Under the pieces are notes generated by a model. The model was not told where the DNA came from, did not search any database, and saw only the letters and a program-made list of their open reading frames with translations. Shown piece after piece: positions 1 to 7,800 of a DNA stretch of 9,333 nt. Every line of letters begins with the position of its first letter. Position 1 is the first letter of the stretch. Origin of the DNA: Gammaproteobacteria bacterium (GTDB lineage: Bacteria; Pseudomonadota; Gammaproteobacteria; SZUA-152); NCBI GenBank assembly GCA_024762755.1, contig JANTGX010000071.1, positions 1 to 9,333 of the forward strand. The letters are read 5' to 3'. The position numbers were made by a program, and so were the translations under genes.

Positions 1-157
1 CCGCGGCCTTCTTCACGGCGACCTTCCTCACCGGGGTCCTCTTCATCGCGGCCTTTTTCACGGCACCCTTCTTCACTGCGCCCTTCTTGACGGTCTTTTT
101 CGCCACGGCCTTTTTCGCGGCGGCCTTCTTCTTGACGACTTTCTTCTTTATAGCCAT
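1..157 (-). CDS. Histone H1-like Lys/Ala-rich DNA-binding protein (N-terminal part, cut by window edge)
   Basis: Read on the minus strand from the ATG at 157-155, the frame stays open for 52 codons to the window edge, so only the N-terminus is visible. Of the 52 residues, 20 are Lys and 2 Arg, most of the rest are Ala or Val, and none is acidic. Lys pairs recur about every five residues, with an exact tandem KKGAV KKGAV at residues 24-33. This composition is that of bacterial histone H1-like proteins and of the tails of AlgP/HctB-type proteins, which bind and compact DNA non-specifically. A GGGAG ribosome-binding site (plus-strand 168-172) lies 10 nt before the start. The gene is divergent from nudE-cysQ. 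Whether a globular domain or only more Lys-rich repeats follow cannot be seen. The low-complexity class is clear; the exact role is inferred. Confidence 0.75.
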   Translation of the reverse strand, partial: MAIKKKVVKKKAAAKKAVAKKTVKKGAVKKGAVKKAAMKRTPVRKVAVKKAA

Positions 158-371
158 GAGCTGAGATCTCCCAGGGGTGATGGATTCGAACCTTCTATAA
201 CGGTCGTTTGCGTGCACAATCCAGCCGATACCGCGGTTTTTATAGTCTTTTTTTTCGGGGCGCGCAATTCTCGCCCTTAAATAGCCGTGCGAAAACGCCA
301 GCGGTTCGCTACTATGAGGCCTCACTAACTCCGGCAAGACACCACATGGACGCTGCCACGCCGCCCCGCCA
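158..371. promoter_or_regulatory. Divergent intergenic region with probable promoters
   Basis: This 214-base gap separates two divergent starts, so it should contain a promoter for each. It is clearly more AT-rich than the genes around it, with an 8-T run at 248-255. For the minus-strand gene the best -10 is TTATAG (plus-strand 195-200), with a poor -35-like TGGATT 17 nt upstream and A-tracts (about 233-255) where an UP element would lie. For the plus-strand gene the candidates are TACTAT at 310-315 and TTAAAT at 277-282, neither with a good -35. I find no convincing operator or RNA gene. Confidence 0.35.
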
Positions 372-1748
372 ATGCGCAAGACACCCGAAGTCTTAAAATC
401 CGAGATCATCGCCCAGACGCGCTTCTTCCGCGTAGAACAGCGCGACCTGCGCTTCGCCAACGGTACCGAGGTCTGCTACGAAAGGCTCGTCGGTTCCAGT
501 GCCGGCGCCGTGCTCATCGTGCCCCTGCTGGACGACGATACAGTACTCCTCATCCGCGAATATGCCGCCGGCGTACACCGCTACGAGCTGGCCCTGCCCA
601 AGGGCAAGATCGAGGCGAACGAGCCGCCCCTGGAGGCCGCCAATCGCGAGATCATGGAAGAGATCGGTTACGGCGCGCATCACCTGGAACACCTCACCAC
701 CCTCACCATCGCCCCCGGCTACCAGAGCCATGCCACCCACATCGTGCTCGCCAGGGACCTCTATGCCGAGCGCCACGAGGGAGACGAACCGGAAGAGATC
801 GATGTCGTTCCCTGGCCGTTGGCGCGCCTCGACGAACTCGTATCGCACCCTGAATGCAGTGAGGCGCGCAGCATCGCCGCCCTCTTCCTCGCCCGCGAAC
901 ACCTCTCAAAACAGAACGAGACCCCATCCATGAATGACACCACACAAGCCCTCATCGAGGATCCCAGCCGCCTGCTGCCACAGATCATCGAACTCGCCAC
1001 CGATGCCGGCGAACGCATCCTGAAGGTCTACGAAACCGACTTCGACGTGACCCACAAGTCCGACGAATCGCCCCTCACCGCCGCCGACATGGCGGCGCAC
1101 AACGCCATCCTCGCCGGCCTCGCCATCCTCACCCCGGACCTGCCCGTGCTCTCCGAGGAGTCGGTCAACATCCCCTTCGAGGAACGTAAGAAGTGGTCCA
1201 CCTACTGGCTGGTGGACCCCCTCGACGGCACCCGCGAGTTCGTCAAACGCAACGGCGAATTCACCGTCAACATCGCCCTGATCCATGAGCACGAGCCCAT
1301 CCTCGGCGTCATCTATACCCCGGTCAGCGGCCTCACCTACTATGCGGCGCGCGGCCACGGCGCCTGGAAGCGCATCGGCGACGGCCCCGCCGAGCGTATC
1401 CACACCCGCAAGAAAACGCCCGGCCGCACGGTGGTCGCCGGCAGCCGCTCGCACCGCGGCGACTCCCTCAACGCCTTTCTCAAGAACCTCGGCGAGTACG
1501 ACATCATCAGCATGGGCAGCTCGCTGAAGTCCTGTCTGGTGGCCGAAGGCAAGGCCGACATCTATCCCCGCCTCGGACCCACCTCCGAGTGGGATACGGG
1601 CGCCGCCCAGTGCATCGTCGAAGAGGCCGGTGGCCGGGTCATCCAGCTGGACGGCACACCGCTGCGCTACAACACCAAGGATTCCCTCCTCAACCCACAC
1701 TTCCTTGTCGTCGGCGATCCCGACTACGATTGGACGCGCTTCCTGTGA
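372..1748 (+). CDS. Fused NudE (ADP-sugar/ApnA Nudix hydrolase) - CysQ (PAP phosphatase)
   Basis: One 458-codon frame encodes two complete enzymes. Residues 1-186 match NudE, which hydrolyses ADP-ribose, NADH and Ap2A/Ap3A. The Nudix box is intact at 78-100: G78, E84, R92-E93, E96-E97, G99. Residues 187-458 (272 aa, the normal CysQ length) match the 3'(2'),5'-bisphosphate nucleotidase that turns PAP, a sulfate-assimilation by-product, into AMP. The metal-dependent phosphatase motifs are present: SPLTAAD at 233-239, E262/E263, DPLDGT at 282-287, GSRSHR at 357-362 and W407-D408. Both parts look cytoplasmic. ATG 372 is the only usable start after an in-frame TGA at 315, and it lacks a clear ribosome-binding site. 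Met187 (base 930) sits exactly where a separate CysQ would begin, so internal initiation is possible. Separate adjacent nudE and cysQ genes are the usual arrangement. The fusion could be real or reflect a one-base sequence error near 908-925. Confidence 0.88.
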   Translation: MRKTPEVLKSEIIAQTRFFRVEQRDLRFANGTEVCYERLVGSSAGAVLIVPLLDDDTVLLIREYAAGVHRYELALPKGKIEANEPPLEAANREIMEEIGYGAHHLEHLTTLTIAPGYQSHATHIVLARDLYAERHEGDEPEEIDVVPWPLARLDELVSHPECSEARSIAALFLAREHLSKQNETPSMNDTTQALIEDPSRLLPQIIELATDAGERILKVYETDFDVTHKSDESPLTAADMAAHNAILAGLAILTPDLPVLSEESVNIPFEERKKWSTYWLVDPLDGTREFVKRNGEFTVNIALIHEHEPILGVIYTPVSGLTYYAARGHGAWKRIGDGPAERIHTRKKTPGRTVVAGSRSHRGDSLNAFLKNLGEYDIISMGSSLKSCLVAEGKADIYPRLGPTSEWDTGAAQCIVEEAGGRVIQLDGTPLRYNTKDSLLNPHFLVVGDPDYDWTRFL

Positions 1749-1781
1749 ACCTTTTTCCGCCACAGCGGCTCAAAGGCACAC

Positions 1782-1801
1782 GCCCTGTTGGCAGACAGGG
1801 C
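1782..1801 (+). terminator. Short GC-rich hairpin after nudE-cysQ, possible weak terminator
   Basis: A perfect 7-bp stem (GCCCTGT at 1782-1788, ACAGGGC at 1795-1801) closes a 6-base loop and is followed by CTTT. It lies 33 bases after the cysQ stop and 42 before the FKBP start. The trailing T run is too short for a strong intrinsic terminator, so it may be a partial terminator or a transcript-end or leader hairpin. Confidence 0.4.
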
Positions 1802-1832
1802 CTTTCATCCACACGCTTCATCCACAAACCTC

Positions 1833-1837
1833 AAGGA
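1833..1837 (+). promoter_or_regulatory. Ribosome-binding site that fixes the GTG start of the FKBP gene
   Basis: AAGGA lies 6 bases before GTG 1844. It selects that GTG, which directly begins a signal peptide, over the longer open frame reaching back into cysQ. Confidence 0.7.
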
Positions 1838-1843
1838 CATACC

Positions 1844-2539
1844 GTGAAAATAAAGACCGCTACCCGTCAGGCCACCCTCGGCGCCCTGCTCCTCTGCAGC
1901 AGCTTTGCCGCCGGCAGCGCCCTCGCCGCCGACGCACCGAAGACGGACAAAGAGAAATTCAGTTACGCCATCGGCTTCCAGGTCGGCCAGAGCTTCAAAC
2001 GGGAAGGTCTGGACATCGACACCGATGCCCTGGCGCAGGCCGTGAAGGACGTGCTCGCCGGCGGCAAACTGAAGATGAGCATGGAAGAGATGCGCGCCAG
2101 CGTAGAGGCCTACCAGGCCAAGCAGACGGCGCAGCGCGAGAAGCGCGCCGAGCAGGCCGCCGCCGAAGGCAAGGCCTTCCTCGCGGCCAACGCCAAGAAA
2201 CCCGGCGTGAAGACCCTGCCCAGCGGCGTGCAATACAAGGTGATCAAGTCCGGCAGCGGCAAGCAGCCCACCGCCACCGACACCATCAGCGCCCACTACC
2301 GCGGCACCCTGCTCAACGGCACCGAGTTCGACAGCTCCTATCAGCGCGGCGAGCCCGCCACCTTCGGCGTCAGCCAGGTAATCAAGGGTTGGCAGGAGAT
2401 CCTGCCCATGATGCACGAGGGCGACAAATGGATGGTCTACATCCCCGCCAGCATGGCCTATGGCGACAAGGGTGCCGGCGGCACCATCGGCCCCAACGAG
2501 ACCCTGACCTTCGAGATCGAGCTCGTCAAGGTCAAATAA
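1844..2539 (+). CDS. Exported FKBP-type peptidyl-prolyl cis-trans isomerase (Mip/FkpA family)
   Basis: This 231-residue protein catalyses cis-trans isomerisation of Xaa-Pro bonds and should help fold proteins in the periplasm. Residues 1-28 form a signal peptide: Lys/Arg-bearing start, hydrophobic stretch 12-24, and an ALA cleavage site before A29. Residues about 33-125 are the helical FKBP N-terminal dimerisation domain, with a charged Lys/Arg/Glu/Ala-rich helix at about 85-110. Residues about 130-231 are the FKBP catalytic domain, recognisable by YRGTLLNGTEFDSSY, the VIKGW core, the MAYGDKGAGG loop and the terminal FEIELVKVK strand. Length and domain order are normal for Mip/FkpA/FklB proteins. 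GTG 1844 is chosen because AAGGA precedes it at the right distance and the signal peptide starts there. The open frame upstream overlaps cysQ and has no FKBP character. The DnaJ-related gene starts 12 nt after the stop. Function is secure; which named paralogue it represents is not. Confidence 0.92.
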   Translation: MKIKTATRQATLGALLLCSSFAAGSALAADAPKTDKEKFSYAIGFQVGQSFKREGLDIDTDALAQAVKDVLAGGKLKMSMEEMRASVEAYQAKQTAQREKRAEQAAAEGKAFLAANAKKPGVKTLPSGVQYKVIKSGSGKQPTATDTISAHYRGTLLNGTEFDSSYQRGEPATFGVSQVIKGWQEILPMMHEGDKWMVYIPASMAYGDKGAGGTIGPNETLTFEIELVKVK

Positions 2540-2551
2540 GGCAGACCGGCC

Positions 2552-3124
2552 GTGGGTGTGGACGCCGTCATCCACAGCGTGATGAAGGTGCTCCGCGCCC
2601 ACCCCGCCGGCCTCAGTGAATTCGAACTCATCCGCGCCCTCGCGGCGGATGGTCAAAGCGGCTTCCAGGGCGACCGCCTGCGTGACAGCCTGTCCCTGTT
2701 TCAGACCCACTTCCTGCTCTTCCACACCCTCTATCTCCTGCGCGACGAACTCCACCAGCGTCGCGAGGCGCATGTCGACATCGGCCCACTGAAGATCCAA
2801 CTGCTGCCCTTCGATAGCGCCGACGGCCAAGCCGTCGACAGCCACGACCCCCTACGCGACTACTATCTCGACATCCACAACCTGGCCACCGGCCGCGAGG
2901 AGGTGGAAGGCCTGCTGAACGACTTCTGGACCCGCTTCGCGCGCGCCGACGAGCGCGGCGAGGCCCTCCAGACCCTGGGCCTCAGCGACCCCGTCGACTG
3001 GGCCACCATCAAACAGCGCCATCGCCGCCTGGCCATGCAGCACCATCCCGATCGCGGTGGCGAGACCGCCTCCCTGCAGGCCATCAACGCCGCCCTCGCC
3101 GTCCTCGCGCGCCACCACAAGTAG
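2552..3124 (+). CDS. DnaJ-related co-chaperone-like protein with C-terminal J domain
   Basis: A 190-residue protein of the gammaproteobacterial DnaJ-related family, in which a family-specific N-terminal domain precedes the J domain. This is the reverse of DnaJ itself. Residues 1-125 form a mixed helical domain with a hydrophobic stretch at about 50-64 (FQTHFLLFHTLYLL), which I take as buried helix because charged residues follow at once. Residues about 138-190 are a short J domain, with the diagnostic HPD at 165-167 followed by RGG and a final helix. HPD normally stimulates Hsp70 ATPase, so a DnaK-partner role is inferred. There are no zinc-finger or Gly/Phe regions and no signal peptide, so it is cytoplasmic. 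The start is GTG 2552 or GTG 2558 (two codons later), with AAGG in the preceding stop region. It follows the FKBP gene by 12 nt and is probably cotranscribed. Confidence 0.82.
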   Translation: MGVDAVIHSVMKVLRAHPAGLSEFELIRALAADGQSGFQGDRLRDSLSLFQTHFLLFHTLYLLRDELHQRREAHVDIGPLKIQLLPFDSADGQAVDSHDPLRDYYLDIHNLATGREEVEGLLNDFWTRFARADERGEALQTLGLSDPVDWATIKQRHRRLAMQHHPDRGGETASLQAINAALAVLARHHK

Positions 3125-3199
3125 CCCGCCGGCTACGGCCGCGGCGCCATTTCGGAGTATCATGCTCACCCATTCATCCGCGAGGGGAAGATCGCCACC

Positions 3200-4240
3200 A
3201 TGGAATACCGCCGACTGGGACGCAGTGACATCGACGTCAGCCTCATCTGCCTCGGCAGCATGACCTGGGGCAAACAGAACAGCGAGGCCGAGGCCCACGC
3301 GCAACTCGATGCCGCCCTCGATGCCGGGGTCAACTTCATCGACACCGCCGAGATGTACCCGGTGCCACCGGAGGCGGAGACCTACACCCTCACCGAACAA
3401 TACATCGGTCGCTGGCTGCAGCAGCGCGGACGTCGCGACGACGTGGTGCTGGCGACCAAGGTGGCCGGTCCGGCGGACTGGCTGCCCTGGGTGCGCGGCG
3501 GTAAACAACGCCTCGACCGGCAAAACATCGAGGCCGCCCTGGAGGGCAGCCTGCAACGGCTGCAGACCGACTATGTCGACCTCTACCAACTGCACTGGCC
3601 CGACCGCCACACCAACTACTTTGGCCAGCTGGGCTACACCCCGGGCGACGACGGCGATGCCGTGCCCATCGAGGAGACCCTGCGGGTGCTGGCCGACCTG
3701 GTGGCCAGCGGCAAGGTGCGCCACATCGGCCTGTCCAACGAAACCCCCTGGGGGGCCATGAAATTCCTCCAGCTCGCCGAGCAGTTCGATCTGCCGCGCG
3801 CGGTCAGCATCCAGAATCCCTACAGCCTGCTCAATCGCAGCTACGAGGTCGGCCTGGCCGAGGTCTCCCACCGCGAAGACTGCGGCCTGCTGGCCTATTC
3901 GCCGCTGGCCTTCGGCGTCCTGTCGGGCAAATACCTGGGGGGTGCGCGGCCTGCCGGCGCCCGCCTGAGCCTGTTCGATCGCTTCGACCGCTACGCCAAG
4001 CCCCGTGCCGAACAGGCCACCGCCGACTACGTCGCCCTGGCCCGCGCCCACGGCCTCGATCCGGCACAGATGGCCCTGGCCTACGTCAATAGCCGTCCCT
4101 TCGTCACCAGCACCATCATCGGCGCCACCGATCTGACGCAGTTGCAGAGCGACCTGGAGAGCGCCACACTCCGGCTCGAACCCGCGCTGCTGGAGGCCAT
4201 CGAGGCCATCCACCAGGACAACCCCAATCCCGCGCCATGA
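3200..4240 (+). CDS. tas: NADP(H)-dependent aldo-keto reductase, Tas family
   Basis: At 346 residues it has the same length as E. coli Tas as I recall it, and it shares long recognisable stretches such as AEMYPVPPEAET, LQTDYVDLYQLHWP and IQNPYSLLNRS. It is a cytoplasmic TIM-barrel oxidoreductase that should reduce carbonyl compounds using NADPH. The catalytic tetrad of the superfamily is present: D48, Y53, K87 and H132. The cofactor-side segments GLSNET (177-182), IQNPYSLLNR (204-213) and STIIGAT (304-310) are also intact. The E. coli gene was named for suppressing a tyrosine auxotrophy, and its natural substrate is not established. The start is ATG 3200 with GAGGGGAAG just upstream (3182-3190). 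A TATCAT box at 3158-3163 may be a -10 element but has no convincing -35. The stop overlaps an ATG (ATGA at 4237-4240), but I place the next gene's start further downstream. Confidence 0.93.
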   Translation: MEYRRLGRSDIDVSLICLGSMTWGKQNSEAEAHAQLDAALDAGVNFIDTAEMYPVPPEAETYTLTEQYIGRWLQQRGRRDDVVLATKVAGPADWLPWVRGGKQRLDRQNIEAALEGSLQRLQTDYVDLYQLHWPDRHTNYFGQLGYTPGDDGDAVPIEETLRVLADLVASGKVRHIGLSNETPWGAMKFLQLAEQFDLPRAVSIQNPYSLLNRSYEVGLAEVSHREDCGLLAYSPLAFGVLSGKYLGGARPAGARLSLFDRFDRYAKPRAEQATADYVALARAHGLDPAQMALAYVNSRPFVTSTIIGATDLTQLQSDLESATLRLEPALLEAIEAIHQDNPNPAP

Positions 4241-4277
4241 ATCGCCAACCCCCACGCCGCGCAAACGACGCCCTGCT

Positions 4278-4281
4278 GGAG
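4278..4281 (+). promoter_or_regulatory. Ribosome-binding site selecting the lipoprotein start
   Basis: GGAG lies 6 bases before ATG 4288 and supports that start. The ATG at 4237, which overlaps the tas stop, has no such site and would put 17 polar residues ahead of the signal peptide. Confidence 0.7.
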
Positions 4282-4287
4282 AATGCC

Positions 4288-4893
4288 ATGACCCGCCGCC
4301 TGCCCGCCTGGCCCGCACTGCTCGTTCTCCTCGTGGCGCTTACCGGCTGTGCCACCATCAACGACAAACACCCGCAACTGGCCCCGGGGCCGGGGCCGGA
4401 CGTGGCCTCGGTCTATTTCATCCGACCCGTACCCACCTTCACCCACCCCTACGCCGATGCCGCGGTGACCATCGAGTACCAGGGCGAGCCGCTGCTGAAC
4501 CTCGCCGAAGGCGCCTACACCCTCGTCTATCTCAAGCCCGGCAAGGGCAAGCTGCGCATCTACAACAACACCCTCTATACCAACAAGCAGGCGAGCCAGC
4601 GGGTATGGCGCGAACGCCAGTATCGCTTCCTTGCCGGCTATACCTATTTCATCCACGTCAAACAGGTGGACGAGGAATTCCGTGGCATCTTCTACGAACC
4701 CGAGCTGGTGGACCTGAAGGAGGCCAAGCACCTCATCCGCACCGCGCGCGCCTTTGGTGCCGCCCTGCGCCATCCCATCGACAAGCTGAAGGACGTGCCC
4801 CCACCGCCGGCCAGCGCCGTCGACCCGCTGGAGCCGGCTCTGCCGGAACAGCTCAATCCGCGCAGCGACTACATGAAGAAGCCCAAGCCCTGA
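4288..4893 (+). CDS. Lipoprotein, DUF2846-like
   Basis: From ATG 4288 the protein is 201 residues and begins with a textbook lipoprotein signal peptide: basic TRR, a hydrophobic core at about 8-18, and the lipobox L18-T19-G20-C21. Cys21 would be lipidated. Residue +2 is Ala, not Asp, so the Lol system should carry it to the outer membrane. Residues about 38-150 contain a VYFIRP strand (42-47), EYQGEPLLNLAEGAYT and LKPGKGKLRI, a pattern I associate with DUF2846-type small beta domains. That family assignment is tentative. The C-terminus (about 165-201) is Pro-rich and ends in KKPKP. An in-frame ATG at 4237 would give 218 residues but lacks a ribosome-binding site. The gene ends one base before the next start, implying coupled translation with the large propeller protein. 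The molecular function is unknown. Confidence 0.8.
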   Translation: MTRRLPAWPALLVLLVALTGCATINDKHPQLAPGPGPDVASVYFIRPVPTFTHPYADAAVTIEYQGEPLLNLAEGAYTLVYLKPGKGKLRIYNNTLYTNKQASQRVWRERQYRFLAGYTYFIHVKQVDEEFRGIFYEPELVDLKEAKHLIRTARAFGAALRHPIDKLKDVPPPPASAVDPLEPALPEQLNPRSDYMKKPKP

Positions 4894-4894
4894 C

Positions 4895-7800
4895 GTGAGC
4901 GAGCCGTACTTCCGCCCCCTGCGCGCCCTCATCCTGGGCGCCGTCCTCGCCCTGCCCGCACTAGCCGTGGCCGCCCCCATCGAACCGGCCCAGATCGTCC
5001 GCGAGCAAGCCACCAATCTGCAGCTGTCGCCCGAGGTGTCCCGCCACGCGCCGCGCCTGATCCCCGGCGGCCCGTTCGTCCGGCAGGAACTGACGCTCCC
5101 TGGCGGTGCCCGCGCCCTGGCCAGCGACGGGCGGCGCCACTACGTCGCCAGTGGTGACGGCCGCTTGCTGCAACTGCGGTTTGCCGATGACGGCACCCCC
5201 GCGCGCATTGTGGCCCAGCAGCCGATGACGGAGGCCATCGCCGCCCTCGAGCTGGCCGGTGACTACCTGCTGGTCCGACTGGACGACGGCATCGCCCTGC
5301 TGGCCGTCGATGAGGCCGACCAGATCCGCCCCCTGTGGCGCTTTCGTACCGGGCACCGGACACTCGCCGCCCACCTGGGCGACGGCCATGCCTGGCTGCT
5401 GCTCGACGACCGTCGTCTGCTGCGCCTGCCGCTGGGGGAGCTGGCCCCCGCCGAGGCCGACGCCCACTGGACCCTGCCCAACGCGGCCCGCGACTTCGCC
5501 CTGCACGACGGCAGCCTGTTCAGCGTCGGCGACAGCGGCCTGAGCAGCCTGCAACTCAGTGCCGGCCAGGCCCACCTGCTCGACCGACTGCCGCTCAGCG
5601 GCGAGCCGGCGCGCCTGCGACTCACCGCCGGCCTGGCCCTGGTGGCGGCCGGCAGCGGCGGGCTGCAGGTCGTCGATGTCGAGCGACCCGCCCAGCTGCG
5701 CTGGCTCGGCAGTCACGCCAAGCGCGGCGCCGTGTACGGCCTCAGCGTCGAGCACGAGCATGCCTGGGTGGGGATCGACGGGCAGTCCGTGCTGGCCCTC
5801 TCGCTGGGCAACCCAGCCCTGCCGGCGGCCCGCGCCGCATTGCGCCTGAAGGCCCCCCTGGTGGCCCTGAGCGCCCACCACGACCGGCTGCTCGCCGCCA
5901 CCACCGCCGGCGTGCAATACCTCGACTTCGCCACCCCGCCGGCGGCCGATATCTCGCCCGAGGGCCTCAACCTCGGCGGCAGCCGGCGGGGCGTGATCCG
6001 CGACGACCTGCTGTACGTGGCCGACTGGTTCTCCGGCCTGCACATCTACGACATCCGCAACCCGGCCAATCCCCGCCACCTGGGCAACTACCACACCCCC
6101 GGCTCGAGCAAGGGGGTGGCCCTGTACGGCGACTATGCCCTGGTGGGCGACGACGACCGCGGCCTGCAGATCATCGACGTGGCCGACCCGCGCCGGCCCC
6201 GCTGGGTGGCCGAATTGGGCGGCACCAGCGAGGTCTCCACCGTGGGCCTGGCCTACACCATGAAGCGCGTCGGCAGCACCCTCTATCTGGCCGACCACCG
6301 TGGCGGCTTCCAGATCATCGATCTGACGGATATCCGTCAGCCGCGCATCCTCGGCGCCCTCGACACCCCGGGTAAGAGCTGGGCCATCGACGTGGTGGAC
6401 GACACCGCCTTCGTCGCCGACGACGACGACGGGCTGCTGGTATTCGCCGTCGACGACCCCCGGCACATCCGCCTCTTGGGCCAATTCGACCCCGGCGGCC
6501 ACGCCGAGGACGTGGTGCTGCGCGACGGCCTGGCCTATGTCGCCTTCTTCGATAACGGCCTGTTCATCGTCGACGTGAGCGACCCCAGCCAGCCCCGCCC
6601 ACTGAGCCACCTGGCCATCCCCGGCAACGCCCGCGGCATCCAGCTGGCCGGCGACCTGGCCTATGTCAGCGGCTGGGAGTCGGGCCTGCAAGTGGTGGAC
6701 ATCCACGACCCCGCGGCACCGCGTATCGTCGGCAGCTACGACACGGACGGCGCCGCCTGGGGGGTGAACCTGGCCGCCGGGCATGCCTTCGTCCTCGACT
6801 GGTGGGGCGGGATCAAGGTGCTGGACGTCACGCAGCCCGCTCGACCGGCCTTCGTCGGCCGCTACCAGGGCGCCGACGAGGTGCGTGGCCTGCGCACCGA
6901 CGGCCGCTTCGCCTTCGCCGCCAGTGGCGCCCGCGGCCTGCAGATCTACGACACCCGCAACCCCCTCAATCCCATCTGGGCCGGCGGCATCGACCTCGCC
7001 GGCGAGGCACGCGACCTGTGGCTGGAGGACGGCCACGCCTATGTCGCCGCGGGCGACGGCGGGGTGGCCGTGATCGACGTCCTCGACCCCTTCCAGGCCC
7101 GGCGCGTGGGCGGCCTGGCGACTCCGGGAGTGGCCCGGCAGGTGCGCGCCCGCGACGACTACCTGTACATCGCCGACGCGCGCGCCGGCCTGCTGGTGGC
7201 CGATGTCCGCGAGCCGACACGGCCGCGGCTGATCGCGCGTCATGCCCTCAGCGTCAACGACCTGTGGCTGGACGATCGTGGCCTCTACGTGGCCGGCCCC
7301 GAGGGCCTGCGCTGGTACCGCAGCGACGTCGACGGCACGCTCACCCTGCAGGCCCGGCTCGCCGGCACCGCCGCGCAGTGGGTGCGCAGCGACGGAGCGG
7401 GGCTGCTGGCCTTGGCCGGCGCAGACGGCGACATCCAGCTGCTGCAACAGCGCGACGACGGCCTGCAGGTGGTCGGCCACTACGCCGCCGGCGAGGGACT
7501 GCGCGACCTGCAATTCGACCAGGGACAGCTCTACCTGTTGCGCACCGACGGCCTGCTCTGCCTGGACATCGCCGACCCGAGCCAGCCCCGGCCGAGCGTG
7601 CACTACCCGGCCAGCGCCCATCACGAGCACCTGGCCCTGAGCCACGGCGCGGCCCTGTTCGGCGGCCAGCGACGGCTCAACTCCCTGCGCCTGCTGCCGC
7701 CGGTGCGCGTCGTCGCCGGTGACGACGGCCTGACCTTCCGGCTGCCGAACGGTCTGCCCATGGGCCGCTACCACCTCGCCCTGGACGATGGCCGGGTCGT

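Noticed and set aside
182..192. The minus strand carries GGTTCGAATCC, which looks like a tRNA T arm.
   Set aside because: Only two stem pairs flank the loop. No acceptor, anticodon or D arm can be built around it, and no CCA end follows, so it is not a tRNA. A remnant attachment site is possible, but no integrase or second copy is seen.
208..396. A 62-codon plus-strand open frame before nudE.
   Set aside because: It overlaps the start of nudE in another frame, spans the likely promoter region, has no ribosome-binding site and resembles no family.
1589..1843. An N-terminal extension of the FKBP protein by 85 codons into the end of cysQ.
   Set aside because: The extension overlaps conserved cysQ sequence and has no FKBP character. 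GTG 1844 has a ribosome-binding site and begins a signal peptide.
3125..3199. GC-rich stretch after the J-domain gene as a possible terminator.
   Set aside because: GCCGGCTACGGCCGCGGC contains short self-complementary pieces, but I cannot build a long continuous stem and there is no T run.
4237..4287. Lipoprotein start at the ATG overlapping the tas stop codon.
   Set aside because: It would add a polar segment before the lipoprotein signal and has no ribosome-binding site. ATG 4288 has GGAG at the right distance.
2852..4318. A minus-strand open frame of 488 codons across tas and the J-domain gene.
   Set aside because: It spans two plus-strand genes with clear family motifs, and its own translation is low-complexity Gly/Val/Gln with no recognisable domain.
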